Positions 1 through 6,822 of a DNA stretch of 9,702 bases are shown here, one piece after another. The number at the start of each line of letters is the position of its first letter. The first letter of the stretch is position 1. The notes under the pieces were generated by a model that saw only the letters and a list, made by a program, of their open reading frames with translations, was not told where the DNA came from and ran no database searches. Source of the stretch: Actinomycetota bacterium (lineage in GTDB: Bacteria > Actinomycetota > Rubrobacteria > Rubrobacterales > Rubrobacteraceae); assembly GCA_020200675.1 (NCBI GenBank), contig JAIVIG010000347.1, forward strand, positions 1 through 9,702. The letters are read 5' to 3'. The position numbers and the translations under genes were made by a program.

Positions 1-61
1 CTACGTGGGGCGCGGAGCAACCGGGATCGGGACAGGGCGGTTTGGTACCCGTGGTACTCAT
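1..61 (-). CDS. Start of an unidentified protein, cut by the left edge
   Basis: Only the first 20 codons are present, reading MSTTGTKPPCPDPGCSAPHV before the window ends. The start is chosen because a clear ribosome binding site, GGAGGTG, lies 5 nt upstream of the ATG. A TAATAT box sits about 38 nt upstream. The visible part is rich in proline and cysteine (C10 and C15 in CPDPGC), which could begin a small metal-binding site, but 20 residues are too few to name a family. It points the same way as the glycine-cleavage operon but is separated from it by a 246-bp gap, so it probably has its own promoter. Confidence 0.55.
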   Translation of the reverse strand, partial: MSTTGTKPPCPDPGCSAPHV

Positions 62-98
62 CTTGCACCTCCAAGCTACGTACCTTCCACAGTCTCAC

Positions 99-104
99 AT
101 ATTA
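99..104 (-). promoter_or_regulatory. Possible -10 box for the left-edge gene
   Basis: TAATAT on the minus strand, 38 nt before the ATG at 61, would give a leader of about 30 nt. I see no good -35 hexamer at the usual spacing, so this is only suggestive. The rest of the 62-307 gap holds no gene I can support, and I see no convincing terminator for the upstream operon. Confidence 0.3.
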
Positions 105-307
105 GCGGAGTCACTACGGAATTCTCGGATGCCATTGCGAAAGACGCGCAAACGTGGGTGCTGCTGAGCAGCGTCCGAACGCCCTTGATCCTCGCCGTCG
201 TCGCGGCTCTCTGGGCGGCTGCTCGCCGCTTAGATCAGGAGCCGCAGGCCGTCGGCAAGCGGAGGACGGTTTGAACGGTCGTCTTTTCCCGGTCAAGTGC
301 CACAGGA

Positions 308-1261
308 TCAGGCGAACTTTTCGGCGTTCACGCGCACCTCGTCGGTCTGGGCGAAGTGCTCCTGAATATACTTTTCACCTTCGTCGCAGAAGAGGGTAAC
401 GATGGTCTCGAGGTCCGGGTACGCCGACCGGATCTTCTTGGCGGCGATCAGGTTAGCCCCGCTGCTAGGCCCTACGAAGAGCCCGTGCTGCTTGGCTAAA
501 TCGCGCATGCTCTCCACGGCCTCCTCCGAGTCGACCGCGAGGGTGGTATCTACCAGCCGGCGATGCCGCTCGAAGATGCCGGGCACGAAGCCGTCGGCTA
601 TGCCCTCGATGAGATGCTCCCCCACCTCCCCACACATGATGGTCGAGGACTCCGAGGGCTCCATGGCGAAGAGCTTGACATCGGGGTTGACCTCGCGGAA
701 GGCCTGTCCAACGCCCACGAGGGTACCGCCAGTGCCCACGCCCATGACCAGCGCGTCGGGAACGGTCCCTTCCGGGAGCTGAGCAAGGATCTCGGGCCCC
801 AGGATCACGCGGTTCTCCTCGACGTTCCACTCCGACTCGAACTGCGACGGGCAGAAGTAGCCGGGCCTCCGACCGAGCTCCCTGGCTTTCTCCAGGGCGG
901 CATCGACGTGGAAGTGGCCGATCTGGAGCACCTCGGCGCCGTAGGCGCGGCTGATGGCGAGCCGCTCGTTGCTCATCCCCTCGGGCATGACGACGAGCAT
1001 CCGGTAGCCCTTGACGGCGGCGACCATCGAGAGGGCGTTGCCGGTGTTGCCACTCGTCGCCTCGACGATGGTGTCGCCTTCGGCGAGCAGGCCCTCCTCT
1101 TCGGCCCTCTCGATCATGTACTTGGCGATCCTCGCCTTGATCGAACCGGAAGGGTTGAGGAACTCGCACTTGCAGTAGATACCTTCGATCTCGAGCATCG
1201 GAGTATCCCCAATAGCGTCGAGGATGCTGTTCGAGACGCCGGAGGCTCTCGAGCGAGACAT
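308..1261 (-). CDS. Cysteine synthase family PLP-dependent enzyme
   Basis: A 317-residue fold-type II PLP enzyme, close in length to CysK/CysM, which make cysteine from an activated serine and sulfide in the cytoplasm. Visible motifs: the PLP lysine K42 in NPSGSIKAR, the phosphate-binding loop TSGNTG (69-74), GVGTGGT (174-180), GPSSGAN (264-270) and a C-terminal CDEGEKY (292-298). Two places depart from classical CysK. The usual K-D-R after the PLP lysine is K-A-R, and the usual QFxNPAN segment reads QFESEWNVEEN (140-150). The substrate may therefore differ from O-acetylserine. The ATG lies 5 bp after the gcvH stop; GGAGGAGG in the end of gcvH is 13 nt upstream, a little far. The open frame continues to about 1603, but that part shadows gcvH. 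It is the last gene of the operon. I give no gene symbol because CysK, CysM and other sulfhydrylases cannot be separated here. Confidence 0.85.
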   Translation of the reverse strand: MSRSRASGVSNSILDAIGDTPMLEIEGIYCKCEFLNPSGSIKARIAKYMIERAEEEGLLAEGDTIVEATSGNTGNALSMVAAVKGYRMLVVMPEGMSNERLAISRAYGAEVLQIGHFHVDAALEKARELGRRPGYFCPSQFESEWNVEENRVILGPEILAQLPEGTVPDALVMGVGTGGTLVGVGQAFREVNPDVKLFAMEPSESSTIMCGEVGEHLIEGIADGFVPGIFERHRRLVDTTLAVDSEEAVESMRDLAKQHGLFVGPSSGANLIAAKKIRSAYPDLETIVTLFCDEGEKYIQEHFAQTDEVRVNAEKFA

Positions 1262-1266
1262 TCGGC

Positions 1267-1644
1267 CTACTCTTCCTCCTCCAGAATCTTCTCGTAATCT
1301 CCGGCGGAGAGGAGGTCCGCCTCCTCCGAGACGCGGATGCGTATGATCCAGCCGTCCCCATAAGGCTCTTCGTTTATCTTCTCCGGGGCGTCGTTCAACG
1401 CCTCGTTGACCTCGACGACCTCGCCCCCCACCGGCGCGTACAGGTCGGAGACGGCCTTGACCGACTCGACGGTACCGAAGGCGTCGCCCGCCCCGAAAGA
1501 GGCTCCCTTCTCGGGCAACTCTATAAAGACCACGTCGCCGAGCTCGTCCTGGGCGTGATCTGTTATGCCGACGGTCGCAACGTCGTCCTCGCGCCTCACC
1601 CACTCGTGGGTCTTGGTGTACTGGAGCTCCTCGGGTACAGCCAA
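1267..1644 (-). CDS. gcvH: Glycine cleavage system H protein
   Basis: 125 residues, the normal length for the H protein. This small lipoyl carrier shuttles the aminomethyl intermediate between P, T and L proteins. The lipoylation site is clear: K63 in GTVESVKAVSD. Other family marks are the KTHEWVR start, GITDHAQDELGDVVFIELP, and the end segment NEEPYGDGWIIRI. The start is TTG, supported by GGGAGGAG about 6 nt upstream; no in-frame ATG fits the family's N terminus. It begins 14 bp after the gcvT remnant stops and ends 5 bp before the cysteine-synthase-like gene, so all are on one transcript. The frame is intact. Confidence 0.95.
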   Translation of the reverse strand: MAVPEELQYTKTHEWVRREDDVATVGITDHAQDELGDVVFIELPEKGASFGAGDAFGTVESVKAVSDLYAPVGGEVVEVNEALNDAPEKINEEPYGDGWIIRIRVSEEADLLSAGDYEKILEEEE

Positions 1645-1658
1645 TGTCTCTCCTCCCG

Positions 1659-2536
1659 CTACTTCTTGTCTCGTTTGTAGAAAGGCAGCGGCACAGTTCG
1701 GGCCGCGACGGACCTGTTCCGTATCACCACCTCGAACTCATCTTCCACGTCCGGCGCCACGAGCGCAAGCCCGATGGCCTCGCCCAGGGTCGGAGACAGG
1801 GTCCCGCTGGTGACGCTCCCGACCGTCTCGCCACCCACCGCGACCGGGTAGTCGTGGCGGGCGCGAGGCCCACGGGCGCAGCCCCCGCTTCTATGAGGAG
1901 CCGCCAGATACGTGGGGCGTCGTCCGGGCGGACGAACAGCTCGAAGCCGTCCTCGCCGGTATAGCCGGTGCGCGAGAGTATGGCGTATGCCCCATCGACC
2001 TCCCCCACCTCGTAGCGGTAGTACTTGATGGACGAGAGATCCGTCTCGGTGAAGGGTTGCAGAAGCTCGACGGCCCGCGGCCCCTGCAGCGCCAGCAGCG
2101 CCCAGTCGTCCGACTCGTCGACGACCTCCGCGTCGAGGTCTTCGGTGTTCTCCCGGAAGTGCGCGACGTCCTTCTCGCGGTTGGAGGCGTTGACGACGAT
2201 CAGGAAATCGTCCGGGGTCCTGTAGACGAGCACGTCGTCCACCGTGCCGCCGCTCTCGTAGCAGACCGCCGCGTACCCGGCCTGCCCGACCGAGAGGCGC
2301 GAGACGTCCCGGGTGACGAGCCTCTGCACCGCCTCCTCGGCCTGCGGCCCCCTTATAAAAACCTCTCCCATGTGCGAAACGTCGAAGAGACCCGCTGCCG
2401 TACGCACCGCCTCGTGCTCGGCCTTTATGCCTTCGTACTGCACCGGCATCTCCCAGCCGGCGAAGTCCACGAGCCGGGCGCCCAGGGCCTTGTGCTCCTC
2501 GTACAGGGGCGTACGCCGGAGCGCTTGCGCCGCCAT
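1659..2536 (-). pseudogene. gcvT: Aminomethyltransferase (T protein), internally deleted and frameshifted
   Basis: GcvT moves the one-carbon unit from lipoyl-GcvH to tetrahydrofolate and releases ammonia. Residues 1-225 from the ATG at 2536 are a good GcvT N-terminal part (RRTPLYEEH, DFAGWEMPVQY, GLFDVSHMGE, LSRTGYTGEDGFELF) and end at APVGLA. The sequence then changes frame near 1859-1862 and resumes in a GcvT C terminus of 66 residues (RHDYPV, VGSVTSGTLSPTLGEAIGLAL, PFYKRDKK) that stops at 1659. The segment expected between them, normally ARDTLRLEAG through the GWxxxxxK and FxGREAL region, is absent: about 75 residues by comparison with ordinary GcvT of about 365. The literal frame runs out of family sequence and stops at 1724. 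The start lies 5 bp after gcvPB. As written it should be non-functional; an assembly error is an equally good explanation. Confidence 0.85.
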
Positions 2537-2541
2537 CTTGC

Positions 2542-3957
2542 CTACCACCGGGCCTTGAGCTGGCGAGCGGCCCGGGCCTCGTCGAGGCGCCTGGTCGGAG
2601 CGCTCGTCGGAGCCTCTTGCAGGTCCTCGGGCGAGCTTTCGGCCAGCTCCAGCATCGTCCCTATAAAGTCGTCGAGCGTCTCCTTCGACTCGGTCTCGGT
2701 TGGCTCTATCAGCATGGCCTCCTTCACGACGAGCGGGAAGTAGATCGTCGGCGGGTGGTAGCCGTGATCTATCAACCCCTTGGCGACGTCGAGGGCCTTC
2801 TTGCCCTTGGGCGGCTGGACGACGACCTCGTGCTTGCACAGCCCATCGTAGGGGATGCGGTAGGTACCTCGCAGCCGCGCCCTCACGTAGTTGGCGTTCA
2901 ACACGGCCATGTCGGTGTTCTCCTTCAAATCCGGGCCGTGCATCTTTATGTAGTTCCACGCCTTCAAAAAGACGCCGAAGTTGCCGTGGAAGCTGGCGAC
3001 CCGGCCGATGCTCTTCTCCGGACGTACCAGGCGGTAATGATCGCCGTCCTTCTCGGCCACGGGGTCGGGTCGGAAGGGGGCGAGGGCGTCGGTGCAGGCG
3101 ATGGCGCCGCAGCCGGGACCGCCGCCGCCGTGGGGGGTGGAGAAGGTCTTGTGCAGGTTGTAGTGCATGATGTCCACGCCTGCATCCGCGGGGCGCACCC
3201 GGCCGACGTTGGCGTTCATGTTCGCCCCGTCCATGTAGAGAAAGGCGCCGGCATCGTGCAGGATCCCGGCGATCTCCTCGATGTTCTTCTCGTAGACGCC
3301 GCAGGTGTTGGGGTTGGTGATCATGAGCGCGGCGGTGGTCTCGTCCACCATAGACCGCAGCTCCTCGACGTCCACGCAGCCGTCTTCGTCCAGCCCAATC
3401 TCCTTGGACCCGAACCCGGCCATCGTGGCCGTCGCCGGGTTGGTCCCGTGCGCGGTCGATGGAACTAGAACGGTGGTGCGCTTCTCATCCCCGGCGTCCT
3501 CGAAGAACTTCTTGATCATAAGAACGCTCGTCAGCTCACCCTGCGCCCCGGCCATCGGCTGCAGCGAGACGGCCGGAAAACCGGAGATCTCCGAGAGGAG
3601 ATCCTGGGCCTCGTACGCCACCTGCAACGCGCCCTGTACCTGGGCTTCCGGCTGCAAAGGGTGGAGCCCGGCGAAGCCCGGTACCGCGGCGGCGGCTTCG
3701 TTGGCGCGGGGGTTGTGCTTCATCGTGCAGGAGCCAAGGGGGTAGAAGTTCGTGTCTATGCCCCAGTTCTTGCGGGAGAGGTTGGTGTAGTGCCGGATCG
3801 CGGTCGGCTCGTCCACCTCCGCCAGCTTCGGCTTCTCCTTACGCAGCGACTCTTTGGGCAGGATCTTCTCCAGGTTCGCCTGCTCCACGTCGAACCGGGG
3901 GAGGGTGTATCCTCTGCGACCCTCGCGGCCTTTGTCCCGGATCAGGTTATCCAGCAT
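2542..3957 (-). CDS. gcvPB: Glycine dehydrogenase (decarboxylating) subunit 2
   Basis: 471 residues, close to normal length for the PLP-bearing half of the two-part P protein. With GcvPA it decarboxylates glycine and loads the aminomethyl group onto GcvH. The PLP lysine is K270 in NLHKTFSTPHGGGGPG. Other conserved stretches are YPLGSCTMKHNPR, QPMAGAQGELTS, STAHGTNPATATMAGF, MITNPNTCGVYE and the late HEVVVQPP. The ATG at 3957 is chosen over a TTG two codons upstream because GGAGGTGG is correctly spaced from it. The gene overlaps the end of gcvPA by 11 bp, which suggests translational coupling. The frame is intact throughout, unlike its neighbours gcvPA and gcvT. The last 35 or so residues are a charged, poorly conserved tail. 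Confidence 0.95.
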   Translation of the reverse strand: MLDNLIRDKGREGRRGYTLPRFDVEQANLEKILPKESLRKEKPKLAEVDEPTAIRHYTNLSRKNWGIDTNFYPLGSCTMKHNPRANEAAAAVPGFAGLHPLQPEAQVQGALQVAYEAQDLLSEISGFPAVSLQPMAGAQGELTSVLMIKKFFEDAGDEKRTTVLVPSTAHGTNPATATMAGFGSKEIGLDEDGCVDVEELRSMVDETTAALMITNPNTCGVYEKNIEEIAGILHDAGAFLYMDGANMNANVGRVRPADAGVDIMHYNLHKTFSTPHGGGGPGCGAIACTDALAPFRPDPVAEKDGDHYRLVRPEKSIGRVASFHGNFGVFLKAWNYIKMHGPDLKENTDMAVLNANYVRARLRGTYRIPYDGLCKHEVVVQPPKGKKALDVAKGLIDHGYHPPTIYFPLVVKEAMLIEPTETESKETLDDFIGTMLELAESSPEDLQEAPTSAPTRRLDEARAARQLKARW

Positions 3958-5033
3958 TCGCAACCACCTCCACGAAGGCGTCGAGCTCTTCTTTGGTCCT
4001 CTTCTCCGTAACCGCCACGAGCATAGCCCCGTCCCCGAGGTCCAACCCGCCGATCATCCCGTTCTCCAGAAGCGCCTCGTTGGCCCGCCCCACGTCCGGC
4101 AACTCCACTGCAAACTCCCACAGGAAAGGCGCCTCCGGGTAACGCAGCTCGAAGCCCGCCTCCCGCAGCTTCTCCGCCAGATAGTGGGCCTTCGAGATCG
4201 ACAACTCCGCGACCTCGCGCAGGCCCTCCGGTCCCATGAGCGAGGCGTAGACGGTCGCGGCGAGTGCGGTCAGCGCCTGGTTGGTGCAGATGTTCGAGTT
4301 GGCCCTCGCCCGCCGGATGTCCTGCTCCCGCGCCCGCAGCGTCAAGACGTAGGCGAGCTTGCCGTCCTGGTCCACCGTGCGCCACCTCCGACGCCGCGCT
4401 CACGTCCTCCACAATCCCAAAGTAGTTCGGACTCTGTACGAAAACCCCGGAGACGTCCTCGGGCACCTCCGAGAATTCCGTTGTTCCGTTGTTATGCGGC
4501 AATTCAACGACCTCTGCCTTGTAGGTTTTGATCGTCTCGCGGTAGCGTGGGTTGAGGCCGGCCGAGACGGCGACTTTCGGATCGCGCTTGGTCTGGCGGG
4601 CGGTCATGAGGGCGGCTTCGGCAACCGCGGAGGCGCCGTCGTAGACGGAGGCGTTGGAGATCTCGAGGCCGGTCAGTTCGGCTATCACCGACTGAAACTC
4701 GAAGATGGTCTGGAGGACGCCCTGGCTGATCTCCGGCTGGTACGGGGTGTAAGAGGTCAGGAATTCCCCGCGCGAGGTAACGGCCCCGACTGCGGTGGGT
4801 GTGATCCTGTCGTACGCCCCCGCTCCCAGGAAGATCGGCAACCCCGCGACGTTCTTCGCCGCGAGCCTGTGTACGTCCGAGAGCGCCTCGTACTCAGAGA
4901 GCGTCGGAGGGAGATCCAGGGTCCCCTCCAGCTTGGGCGAGACGTCGGCGAAGAGGTCGTCCAGAGACTCGACCCCGATCGCCTCGAGCATCTCGCGTAT
5001 GTCGTCGTCGGTGTGCGGTGTAAAGCGCGCCAC
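3947..5033 (-). pseudogene. gcvPA: Glycine dehydrogenase (decarboxylating) subunit 1, internally deleted and frameshifted
   Basis: GcvPA is the partner of GcvPB in the split P protein. From a GTG at 5033, residues 1-219 match the family (ARFTPHTDDDIREMLEAIGV, FLGAGAYDRITP, LTSYTPYQPEISQG, NASVYDGASA) up to SEVAHG. The frame then changes at 4375-4382 and resumes as TVDQDGKLAYVLTLRAREQ and SNICTNQALTALAATVY to a TAA at 3947, 143 residues. The segment normally between these, including the GEGQPLGN and FGGPxxGF region, is missing: about 85 residues against a usual length near 445. The GTG start is preferred because AAGGGGG lies about 9 nt upstream and the product then begins where relatives begin. 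A longer frame to 5090 would run into the riboswitch. It is the first gene of the operon. It cannot make a normal subunit as written; assembly error is possible. Confidence 0.85.
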
Positions 5034-5083
5034 GCGGTTGTACCCCCTTGCGTTGGGTGAGCGTCCTATGCGGTTTCCGCCCT

Positions 5084-5251
5084 GTCCCAAACCTGAGAGT
5101 GTTACCCCGTCGGCGCCGGTCCGCGTACGACCGAACTCTCCAGGACGCCCTCCGGCTCACGGTCCTTTTGCCTGAGAGATTCGGCCCATCACCCTGGGCC
5201 TTTCACCTTCGGCGGCCGCCTCCCGTAGTTCGGCGACTCTCTCCCGCAGCC
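5084..5251 (-). promoter_or_regulatory. Tandem glycine riboswitch
   Basis: Two glycine aptamers in series in the leader of gcvPA. Aptamer 1 (5251-5154) has the purine-rich GGGAGAGAG, the core GCCGAAGGTGAAA, and the hallmark CTCTCAGGCAAAAGGAC; its outer stem can close GGCT with AGCC. Aptamer 2 (5146-5084) has CTGGAGAG, GGCGCCGACGGGGTAA and CTCTCAGGTTTGGGAC; its outer stem closes GTCC with GGAC. Glycine riboswitches of this form usually turn on glycine-cleavage genes when glycine is plentiful, and the position directly before gcvPA fits. A short GCGG-AAA-CCGC hairpin (5070-5080) lies between aptamer 2 and the gcvPA ribosome binding site. I see no run of T that would make an intrinsic terminator, so control may be at translation. 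Confidence 0.93.
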
Positions 5252-5269
5252 TTCGCCGGGCAAGCGCAA

Positions 5270-5275
5270 ACTATA
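5270..5275 (-). promoter_or_regulatory. Possible -10 box of the glycine-cleavage operon
   Basis: TATAGT on the minus strand lies about 20 nt before the first riboswitch stem, the right place for the operon promoter. An overlapping TATGCT is an alternative. No recognisable -35 hexamer is found at 16-18 bp, so the call rests on position and the AT-rich patch. Confidence 0.4.
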
Positions 5276-5404
5276 GCATAAGGGCCACGATCTCCGCTTT
5301 GGCCGTGCCGCCCGGCATCGCCTTGCGCCAGACCGGCTTTCGGATGATGATTAGTGTCAGAGAGCGCCGGATGATCGGGCAAAGCAATGAGGAGGCGAGC
5401 CATC

Positions 5405-5698
5405 ATGCACGCGGGCGTAATGACTTTCCGGGTCGCACCCGGAAAAACCGAGGAAGCCGTGCTGATCTACCTGGGTTCGGTGGTGCCGAAGATGCGCGAG
5501 CAGCGAGGGTTCCGGGGCGGGCTCGTGCTGTCGAATTCCGAGGTGGACGAGGGCTACACCATCACCCTCTGGGAGACGGAAGAAGACGCGGAGGCATACG
5601 AGAGCAGCGGGACCTACCGGGAGCAGGTCGCCAAGTTCGGAGACACGCTCGCCGAGCCACCCACCAGAAGGATCTACGAGGTCAGCATGCAGATGTAG
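5405..5698 (+). CDS. Antibiotic biosynthesis monooxygenase (ABM) domain protein
   Basis: A 97-residue protein with the small ferredoxin-like ABM fold pattern: MHAGVMTFRVAPGK (first strand), a helix around VVPKMREQRGFRGG, a strand GYTITLWETEEDAEAYESSG with the conserved tryptophan, and a last strand RRIYEVSMQM. Family members are often dimeric and include monooxygenases, haem-degrading enzymes and many proteins of unknown role. The sequence does not say which this is. ATG 5405 is chosen because GAGGAGG ends about 9 nt upstream; an in-frame ATG at 5387 lies on top of that site. It is transcribed away from the glycine-cleavage leader and converges on the MOSC gene. Confidence 0.8.
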   Translation: MHAGVMTFRVAPGKTEEAVLIYLGSVVPKMREQRGFRGGLVLSNSEVDEGYTITLWETEEDAEAYESSGTYREQVAKFGDTLAEPPTRRIYEVSMQM

Positions 5699-5711
5699 AA
5701 GATCGCGCCAC

Positions 5712-5753
5712 GAGGGAGGAGCCGCAGCCGCAGAAGATCCCAGCTCCTCCTTT
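5712..5753 (+). terminator. Candidate terminator after the ABM gene
   Basis: GGAGGAGC (5715-5722) can pair with GCTCCTCC (5743-5750), followed by TTT and extendable by G-U and A-U pairs. The loop of about 20 nt is long and the T run is only three bases, so it is weak as an intrinsic terminator. Its position, 13 nt after the ABM stop and before the convergent MOSC gene, is right. Confidence 0.35.
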
Positions 5754-5798
5754 GCATCTCGCCCTTCTGGATAGAGGTACGCGCCCGGTGGTTGCTCT

Positions 5799-6260
5799 TT
5801 ACAGAGCTACGATCTCGTCCCGCGCGCGGATAAGGCCGCCCTCGATCACCCTGGCGCAGATGCCGCCGCGCCGCCTCCTCAAAGCCCGCGTCATGCCGGG
5901 CTCGGTGACGTCCTGCACGTGCTTGCAGGGCGGACGGGGCCTGTCGTACTCCAAGACAACTTCCCCGACCCGGAACCTGCTTCCGTTCAGGTCGTGCAAC
6001 CTCACGCCGCGCGTGACTATGTTGCGCCGGTGCTCGCCGTTCTTGACGTGCAGGCCAGCTTCCTGCTCTATCTCGTCGAGGTCCTCGGCTTCTATAAGGG
6101 TGACCTCGCAGACGTCGCCGTAGCGGGTCCAGTAGCCGGTCCCCTCCTTATAGCGGTCCCCCGCGAGTCCCCCGGCTACGGCCCTCACCTCCTCGACGCG
6201 CTCCATCGCCGCGCTGCCCTCGCTGGTTATGTAGATCTCCTCGACCAGACCCGTCGCCAT
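5799..6260 (-). CDS. MOSC domain protein
   Basis: 153 residues covering essentially one MOSC domain, the C-terminal domain of molybdenum cofactor sulfurases, also found alone in YiiM-like and other small proteins. Visible marks: AGGLAGDRY (29-37), EHRRNIVTRGVRLHDLNG (76-93), RPRPPCKHV with the conserved cysteine C112, and RRGGICARVIEGGLIR (130-145). Stand-alone MOSC proteins are thought to handle sulfur or molybdenum cofactor, but the exact substrate cannot be read from sequence. The ATG at 6260 has an ideal AGGAGGTG upstream, so the longer open frame reaching 6563 is not the real start. No molybdenum cofactor genes are in the window. It shares a 145-bp divergent region with the csaA-like gene. 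Confidence 0.87.
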   Translation of the reverse strand: MATGLVEEIYITSEGSAAMERVEEVRAVAGGLAGDRYKEGTGYWTRYGDVCEVTLIEAEDLDEIEQEAGLHVKNGEHRRNIVTRGVRLHDLNGSRFRVGEVVLEYDRPRPPCKHVQDVTEPGMTRALRRRRGGICARVIEGGLIRARDEIVAL

Positions 6261-6298
6261 CTCTTCTGCACCTCCTGGGATTTGGTACGCAACCCTGG

Positions 6299-6304
6299 AT
6301 ATTA
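6299..6304 (-). promoter_or_regulatory. Possible -10 box for the MOSC gene
   Basis: TAATAT on the minus strand, about 38 nt before the ATG at 6260. CTGACG about 15 bp further upstream is a weak -35 candidate. The leader would be about 30 nt and carry the AGGAGGTG site. Confidence 0.35.
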
Positions 6305-6405
6305 AAGTACAACTCCGCCCGTCAGGCAGATCATCCGCGGGCCGGTCGCACCTGTAGACTGATCGCGTTTTGCTCGTGCCGGGAACCTTCGATACGGGAG
6401 GTAGC

Positions 6406-6744
6406 ATGCAGAAGATCTCCTGGGCTGACTTCGAGAAGGTCGACGTTAGGGTCGGAAGGGTGGTAGAGGCCGAGCCTTTTCCAGAGGCCCGCAAGCCTTC
6501 GATAAAGCTCGCGGTCGACTTCGGATCGGAGATCGGGGTGAAGAGGAGCAGCGCCCAGATCACGGCCCACTACACCCCGGAGACTCTTCTCGGAAAGCAG
6601 GTGGTGGCGGTATTGAACTTCCCCGCCAAGCGCATCGCGGGCTTCGAGAGTGAGGTGCTGGTGCTCGGGGTGCCGGACGAAGAGGACGCCGTGGTCCTGC
6701 TCGCCCCGGATCGCGAGGTGCCTCTGGGAGCCCGGATGTTCTGA
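6406..6744 (+). CDS. csaA: CsaA-type tRNA-binding-domain protein
   Basis: 112 residues, a close match to the CsaA family: WADFEKVDVRVGRVVEAEPFPEARKPSIKL, then KRSSAQITAHYTPETLLGKQVVAVLNFPAKRIAGFESEVLVLG, and the ending LLAPDREVPLGARMF. The fold is the dimeric OB-type tRNA-binding domain also seen in Trbp111 and the C termini of some methionyl-tRNA synthetases. In Bacillus, CsaA has been described as a chaperone linked to protein export; whether that holds here is inference. ATG 6406 is preceded by GGGAGGT, spaced rather closely (3 nt). It stands alone between a divergent MOSC gene and the EAL gene 78 bp downstream. That 78-bp gap holds a small CCGTT/AACGG hairpin (6768-6786) without a T run. 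Confidence 0.9.
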   Translation: MQKISWADFEKVDVRVGRVVEAEPFPEARKPSIKLAVDFGSEIGVKRSSAQITAHYTPETLLGKQVVAVLNFPAKRIAGFESEVLVLGVPDEEDAVVLLAPDREVPLGARMF

Positions 6745-6822
6745 TACGCGCCGGCTAAAGTGATCTGCCGTTTCTGCCGATAACGGTGGTGTGATGGCTT
6801 CAGCGAAAGCGGAGATCCTTCG

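Noticed and set aside
5..274. Plus-strand open frame of 89 codons with a short hydrophobic stretch
   Set aside because: It starts at GTG with no ribosome binding site visible, resembles no family, and covers the start and ribosome binding site of the better supported minus-strand gene at 61.
1261..1603. N-terminal extension of the cysteine-synthase-like protein
   Set aside because: The extra residues are an arginine-rich shadow of gcvH in another frame; the ATG at 1261 starts where the family starts.
1724..1861. Novel C-terminal domain of GcvT read from the literal frame
   Set aside because: It is an arginine- and tryptophan-rich out-of-frame reading of the true GcvT C terminus encoded in the next frame.
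1909..1920. TACGTGGGGCG shared with bases 2-12
   Set aside because: An 11-base match with unrelated flanks, one inside coding sequence; likely chance in GC-rich DNA.
3947..4375. Separate small gene for the gcvPA C-terminal part
   Set aside because: There is no ribosome binding site before the GTG at 4375 and the sequence continues the GcvPA family alignment, so it is the 3' part of a broken gene.
5034..5090. Longer gcvPA start at 5090
   Set aside because: It would translate the end of the second riboswitch aptamer; the GTG at 5033 has a ribosome binding site and fits the family's N terminus.
6261..6563. Longer start of the MOSC gene
   Set aside because: It runs into the csaA-like gene on the other strand, while the ATG at 6260 has an ideal AGGAGGTG site.
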